Positions 61,428 through 64,000 of a DNA stretch of 64,000 bases are shown piece after piece. The notes beneath the pieces are model-generated. The model was given only the letters and a program-made list of their open reading frames with translations. It made no database searches and had not been told where the DNA came from. A program made the position numbers and the translations under genes. Positions within the stretch are counted from its first letter, which is position 1. Every line of letters starts with the position of its first letter. Source of the DNA: Planotetraspora kaengkrachanensis (GTDB lineage Bacteria > Actinomycetota > Actinomycetes > Streptosporangiales > Streptosporangiaceae); NCBI RefSeq assembly GCF_016862895.1, contig NZ_BONV01000014.1, positions 1-64,000 on the forward strand, read 5' to 3'.

Positions 61428-62147
61428 ATGGATGTGAAAACGCGGATACTCCAGGCCGCCGCGACTCTGCTCACCGAGTCGCCGGAGGCGGACATCTCGA
61501 CCCGGGCGGTCTGCGAGGCCGCAGGGGTCGGAGCGCCGGCGCTCTACCGGCAGTTCGGCGACAAGGAGGGCCTGCTGACCGCGGTCGTCGACTACGGCTT
61601 CGAGCAGTACCTGGCGAGCAAGCGGGCGGCCCGGCCGTCGGCCGACCCCGTCCAGGACCTCCGCGACGGGTGGGACAACCATGTGGCGTTCGCGGTCGAC
61701 AATCCGAACTACTACCGGCTGATGTACTCGCCGGGCCTGTCGGCCCCACCGGGCGCGGCGGCCGAGGCGCACGCGCTGCTGGTGGCGGTGCTCGAGCGCT
61801 GCGCGGCGGCCGGCAGGCTCCGGATCTCGCCGGAGGTGGCGGCCCAGATGGTGATGTCCGCCAACGCGGGAGTGGCGCTGTCCCTGGTCTCCCGCCCCGC
61901 CATCTACACCGACCCGGAGTTCTCCCGGCTGGTGCGCGACGCCGTCATCGCGTTCATCACGGTCGACGGGACCCCGGGGACCGGCGCCGGGGCGCCGGGC
62001 TCGGCATCCGGAGCGCCCAGCGTGCCGGTGACCGCGACCACCCTCAGCGCACAGTTGCGCGACTCATCCCCGGCCGACCTCACCTCCGCGGAGACCGCGC
62101 TGCTCCAGCAGTGGCTGGCCGTGCTCGGCGCGCAGTCCGAGGCGTGA
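61428..62147 (+). CDS. TetR-family regulator
   Basis: 239 residues: TetR helix-turn-helix (TRAVCEAAGVGAPALYRQFGDKEGLL) and a C-terminal helical domain with a low-complexity linker (GTGAGAPGSASGAP). It is 15 bp after the ZIP gene, so possibly co-transcribed; TAAC-ATC-GTTA at 61415-61425 may be a site for the regulator itself. Targets could be the metal unit or the convergent flavin genes. Confidence 0.85.
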   Translation: MDVKTRILQAAATLLTESPEADISTRAVCEAAGVGAPALYRQFGDKEGLLTAVVDYGFEQYLASKRAARPSADPVQDLRDGWDNHVAFAVDNPNYYRLMYSPGLSAPPGAAAEAHALLVAVLERCAAAGRLRISPEVAAQMVMSANAGVALSLVSRPAIYTDPEFSRLVRDAVIAFITVDGTPGTGAGAPGSASGAPSVPVTATTLSAQLRDSSPADLTSAETALLQQWLAVLGAQSEA

Positions 62148-62193
62148 GGGCGCAGGCGGGACCGGGCGGCCGAAGACCGCCCGGTCCGTCCGG

Positions 62194-62823
62194 TCAGGGT
62201 CGCAGCGCCGCCAGCTGCTCCTCGAACGGGACCACCGTTTCCACCGGTCTGGCCGCCGGGGCCCGGTGCAGCAGCAGGTCGGCCAGTTCCCCGGCCGCGC
62301 GGTCGATCCGGACGGCGAGGAGGTCCGTGTGGGCGTCCCCGCCGCCTCCCCAGTCCTCCGACGCGGCGTACACGGCCGTCGGCATGACGATCGCCCGCAG
62401 GTAGACGAACATCGGCCGCAGGGCGTGCTCGAGCGCGAGTGAATGTCTGGCCGTACCGCCGGTGGCCCCGATGAGGACGGGCTTGCCCGCGAGCGCGTCG
62501 TTCTCGATCACGTCGAAGAACGACTTGAAGAGCCCGCTGTAGGAGGCGGTGAAGATGGGGGTCGCCGCGATCAGGCCGTCCGCCTCCGTCACGGCCTCGA
62601 TCACTTCGCGCAGCGCGGGTCCGGGGAACCCGGTCACGATGTTCTTGGCGATGTCGGTGGCCACGTCGCGCAGTTCCACCACGCGGACCTCGACCGCCCG
62701 CTCCTCGGCCAGGCGCCGCCGGGTCGCCTCGGCCAGCCGGTCGGCGAGCAGACGTGTCGACGACGGCTGGCTGATGCCGGCGGAGACGGCCACTATCTTC
62801 AGAGGCTTGTCGTTCTTCTCCAT
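62194..62823 (-). CDS. NADPH-dependent FMN reductase (CE1759-like)
   Basis: 209 residues of the flavodoxin-like FMN reductase fold: VAVSAGISQPSSTRLLADRL, GLIAATPIFTASYSGLFKSFFD and VLIGATGGTARHSLALEHALRP. It is 18 bp downstream of the LLM oxidoreductase gene and supplies it with reduced FMN, as in the paired CE1758/CE1759 families. Confidence 0.9.
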   Translation of the reverse strand: MEKNDKPLKIVAVSAGISQPSSTRLLADRLAEATRRRLAEERAVEVRVVELRDVATDIAKNIVTGFPGPALREVIEAVTEADGLIAATPIFTASYSGLFKSFFDVIENDALAGKPVLIGATGGTARHSLALEHALRPMFVYLRAIVMPTAVYAASEDWGGGGDAHTDLLAVRIDRAAGELADLLLHRAPAARPVETVVPFEEQLAALRP

Positions 62824-62841
62824 GTTCGTTCCTTCAGGGGG

Positions 62842-63957
62842 TCAGGATCCGGAGCCTGCGGGGACGGCTTCCTCGGCGTCGCGCCGTGCGACGAGGGACG
62901 CGTGGTTGGGGGCGTCCGGCACGTCACTCGGCCGGCCCGCGGCGAACTCCTTGCGGAGGACGGGCACGACCTCCTCGCCGAGGATGTCGAGCTGCTCCAG
63001 CACGGTCTTGAGGGGCAGGCCCGCGTGGTCCATCAGGAAGAGCTGGCGCTGGTAGTCGCCGAAATACTCCCGGAAGTTGAGGGTCCTGTCGATGACCTCC
63101 TGCGGGCTGCCCACCGTGAGGGGGGTCTGCTCGGTGAAGTCCTCCAGCGAGGGCCCGTGGCCGTAGACGGGGGCGTTGTCGAAGTAGGGGCGGAACTCGC
63201 GCACGGCGTCCTGCGAGTTCTTGCGCATGAACACCTGCCCGCCGAGGCCGACGATGGCCTGCTCGGGGGTGCCGTGCCCGTAGTGGGCGTAGCGCTCCCG
63301 GTAGAGGCGGATCATCTGCTGGGTGTGCTCCTTCGGCCAGAAGATGTTGTTGTGGAAGAAGCCGTCGCCGTAGTAGGCGGCCTGCTCCGCGATCTCCGGG
63401 CTGCGGATCGAGCCGTGCCAGACGAACGGCGGCACGCCGTCGAGCGGCCGGGGCGTCGAGGTGAAGCCCTGCAGCGGAGTGCGGAACCGTCCCTCCCAGT
63501 CGACCACGTCCTTGCGCCACAACTGGTGGAGCAGGGCGTAGTTCTCGATCGCCAGCGGGATGCCCTGGCGGATGTCCTGCCCGAACCAGGGATAGACCGG
63601 GCCGGTGTTGCCGCGGCCCATCATCAGGTCGACGCGGCCGTCGGCCAGGTGCTGCAACATGGCGAAGTCCTCGGCGATCTTCACCGGGTCGCTCGTCGTG
63701 ATCAGGGTGGTCGCCGTCGAGAGGATCAGACGCTCGGTGCGCGCCGCGACGTATCCCAGCATGGTGGTCGGTGAGGACGGGACGAAGGGCGGGTTGTGAT
63801 GCTCGCCGGTCGCGAAGACGTCCAGCCCCACCTCTTCCGCCTTGAGGGCGATGGCCACCATCGCCTTGATTCGCTCGTGCTCGCTCGGCGTCCTGCCCGT
63901 GGTCGGGTCAGTGGTGACGTCGCCGACGGAGAAGATTCCGAACTGCATCGTGCTCAC
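62842..63957 (-). CDS. LLM-class flavin-dependent oxidoreductase (CE1758-like)
   Basis: 371 residues, TIM-barrel flavin monooxygenase: MQFGIFSVGDVTTDPTTGRTPSE, VFATGEHHNPPF, and RGNTGPVYPWFGQDIRQG. The GTG at 63957 has AAGGAG about four bases upstream and begins STMQFG; the ATG at 63948 is the alternative. It needs FMNH2 from the following reductase. Substrate unknown. Confidence 0.9.
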   Translation of the reverse strand: MSTMQFGIFSVGDVTTDPTTGRTPSEHERIKAMVAIALKAEEVGLDVFATGEHHNPPFVPSSPTTMLGYVAARTERLILSTATTLITTSDPVKIAEDFAMLQHLADGRVDLMMGRGNTGPVYPWFGQDIRQGIPLAIENYALLHQLWRKDVVDWEGRFRTPLQGFTSTPRPLDGVPPFVWHGSIRSPEIAEQAAYYGDGFFHNNIFWPKEHTQQMIRLYRERYAHYGHGTPEQAIVGLGGQVFMRKNSQDAVREFRPYFDNAPVYGHGPSLEDFTEQTPLTVGSPQEVIDRTLNFREYFGDYQRQLFLMDHAGLPLKTVLEQLDILGEEVVPVLRKEFAAGRPSDVPDAPNHASLVARRDAEEAVPAGSGS

Positions 63958-63971
63958 CAGTCTCCTTTGTC

Positions 63972-63985
63972 GTTGAAATTTCAAC
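63972..63985. promoter_or_regulatory. perfect 14-bp palindrome before the LLM gene
   Basis: GTTGAAATTTCAAC lies 14 bp upstream of the GTG start. Size and sequence suit a MarR/HxlR-type repressor site; the regulator is probably beyond the right edge of the window. Confidence 0.55.
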
Positions 63986-64000
63986 CACCTAAACGCAGAC

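Overview
The window is GC-rich DNA with many GTG starts and tight ATGA/GTGA gene overlaps. Gene content (mannoside uptake and GH38, DUF4331, NicO, pca genes, MmyB-type and IclR regulators, CE1758/CE1759 flavoproteins, DUF4291, CHAT and S8 proteins) points to a multicellular actinomycete, most likely Streptosporangiaceae. That placement is inference from gene content and codon style; there is no rRNA or complete tRNA gene to confirm it.

Left part (0-24 kb). An ABC sugar importer runs straight into a PHP metallohydrolase, a possible 27-residue peptide and a GH38 alpha-mannosidase, behind a perfect 18-bp palindrome. Next comes a patch of decayed ISAs1-type transposase ends. Inside one of them sits a 1.42-kb unit bounded by perfect 33-bp inverted repeats, carrying a DUF6193-like gene and a degenerate GyrB-like gene; a methyltransferase gene follows. 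Then come a DUF4331-TPR-NicO cluster, a divergent LuxR/SDR pair, a lipoprotein, a pobA-pcaHG-pcaD-pcaC cluster (no pcaB) under a divergent IclR regulator, and a P-loop kinase.

Accessory island (about 24.1-32.8 kb). Base composition drops and genes become short and mostly nameless. The island starts at a 3' half of a tRNA-Lys gene (an attachment-site scar). It holds two direct repeats matching the anticodon arm of tRNA-Gly(CCC), 5.3 kb apart, and ends at an IS110-like remnant. Between them are a DUF3626 protein, an ankyrin protein overlapping a barstar-like protein, a zinc-ribbon protein, a DUF6572 protein, an SMI1/KNR4-like protein and several orphans. Four related structured intergenic repeats separate the genes. 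No toxin or integrase is visible, so it reads as a collection of immunity-like genes left by successive insertions.

Middle part (32.8-48.4 kb). A large TPR protein, MBL-fold and DUF4291 proteins, an M48-like protein lacking one zinc ligand, a TetR regulator with two palindromic sites facing a deleted epimerase pseudogene and an SDR, a Tat-exported GH71/99-like hydrolase with two near-identical discoidin/CBM32-like modules, an ABC-2 exporter, an MmyB-type regulator divergent from an aldo-keto reductase, and a glutathionyl-hydroquinone-reductase-like protein.

Right part (48.4-64 kb). An exporter-type ABC protein, a nucleotide kinase, an MFS protein whose reading frame runs 345 bp antisense into its neighbour, and then the most interesting locus: a small conserved protein and a cytoplasmic S8 subtilase on the minus strand, divergent from an 870-residue TPR-CHAT (caspase-like) protein. 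This looks like an intracellular two-protease system. A metal-handling stretch follows (CBS protein, CDF exporter with an SmtB-like operator, a His-rich DivIVA-domain protein, a ZIP transporter, TetR), and the window ends with a CE1759/CE1758-type flavin reductase and LLM oxidoreductase pair behind a 14-bp palindrome.
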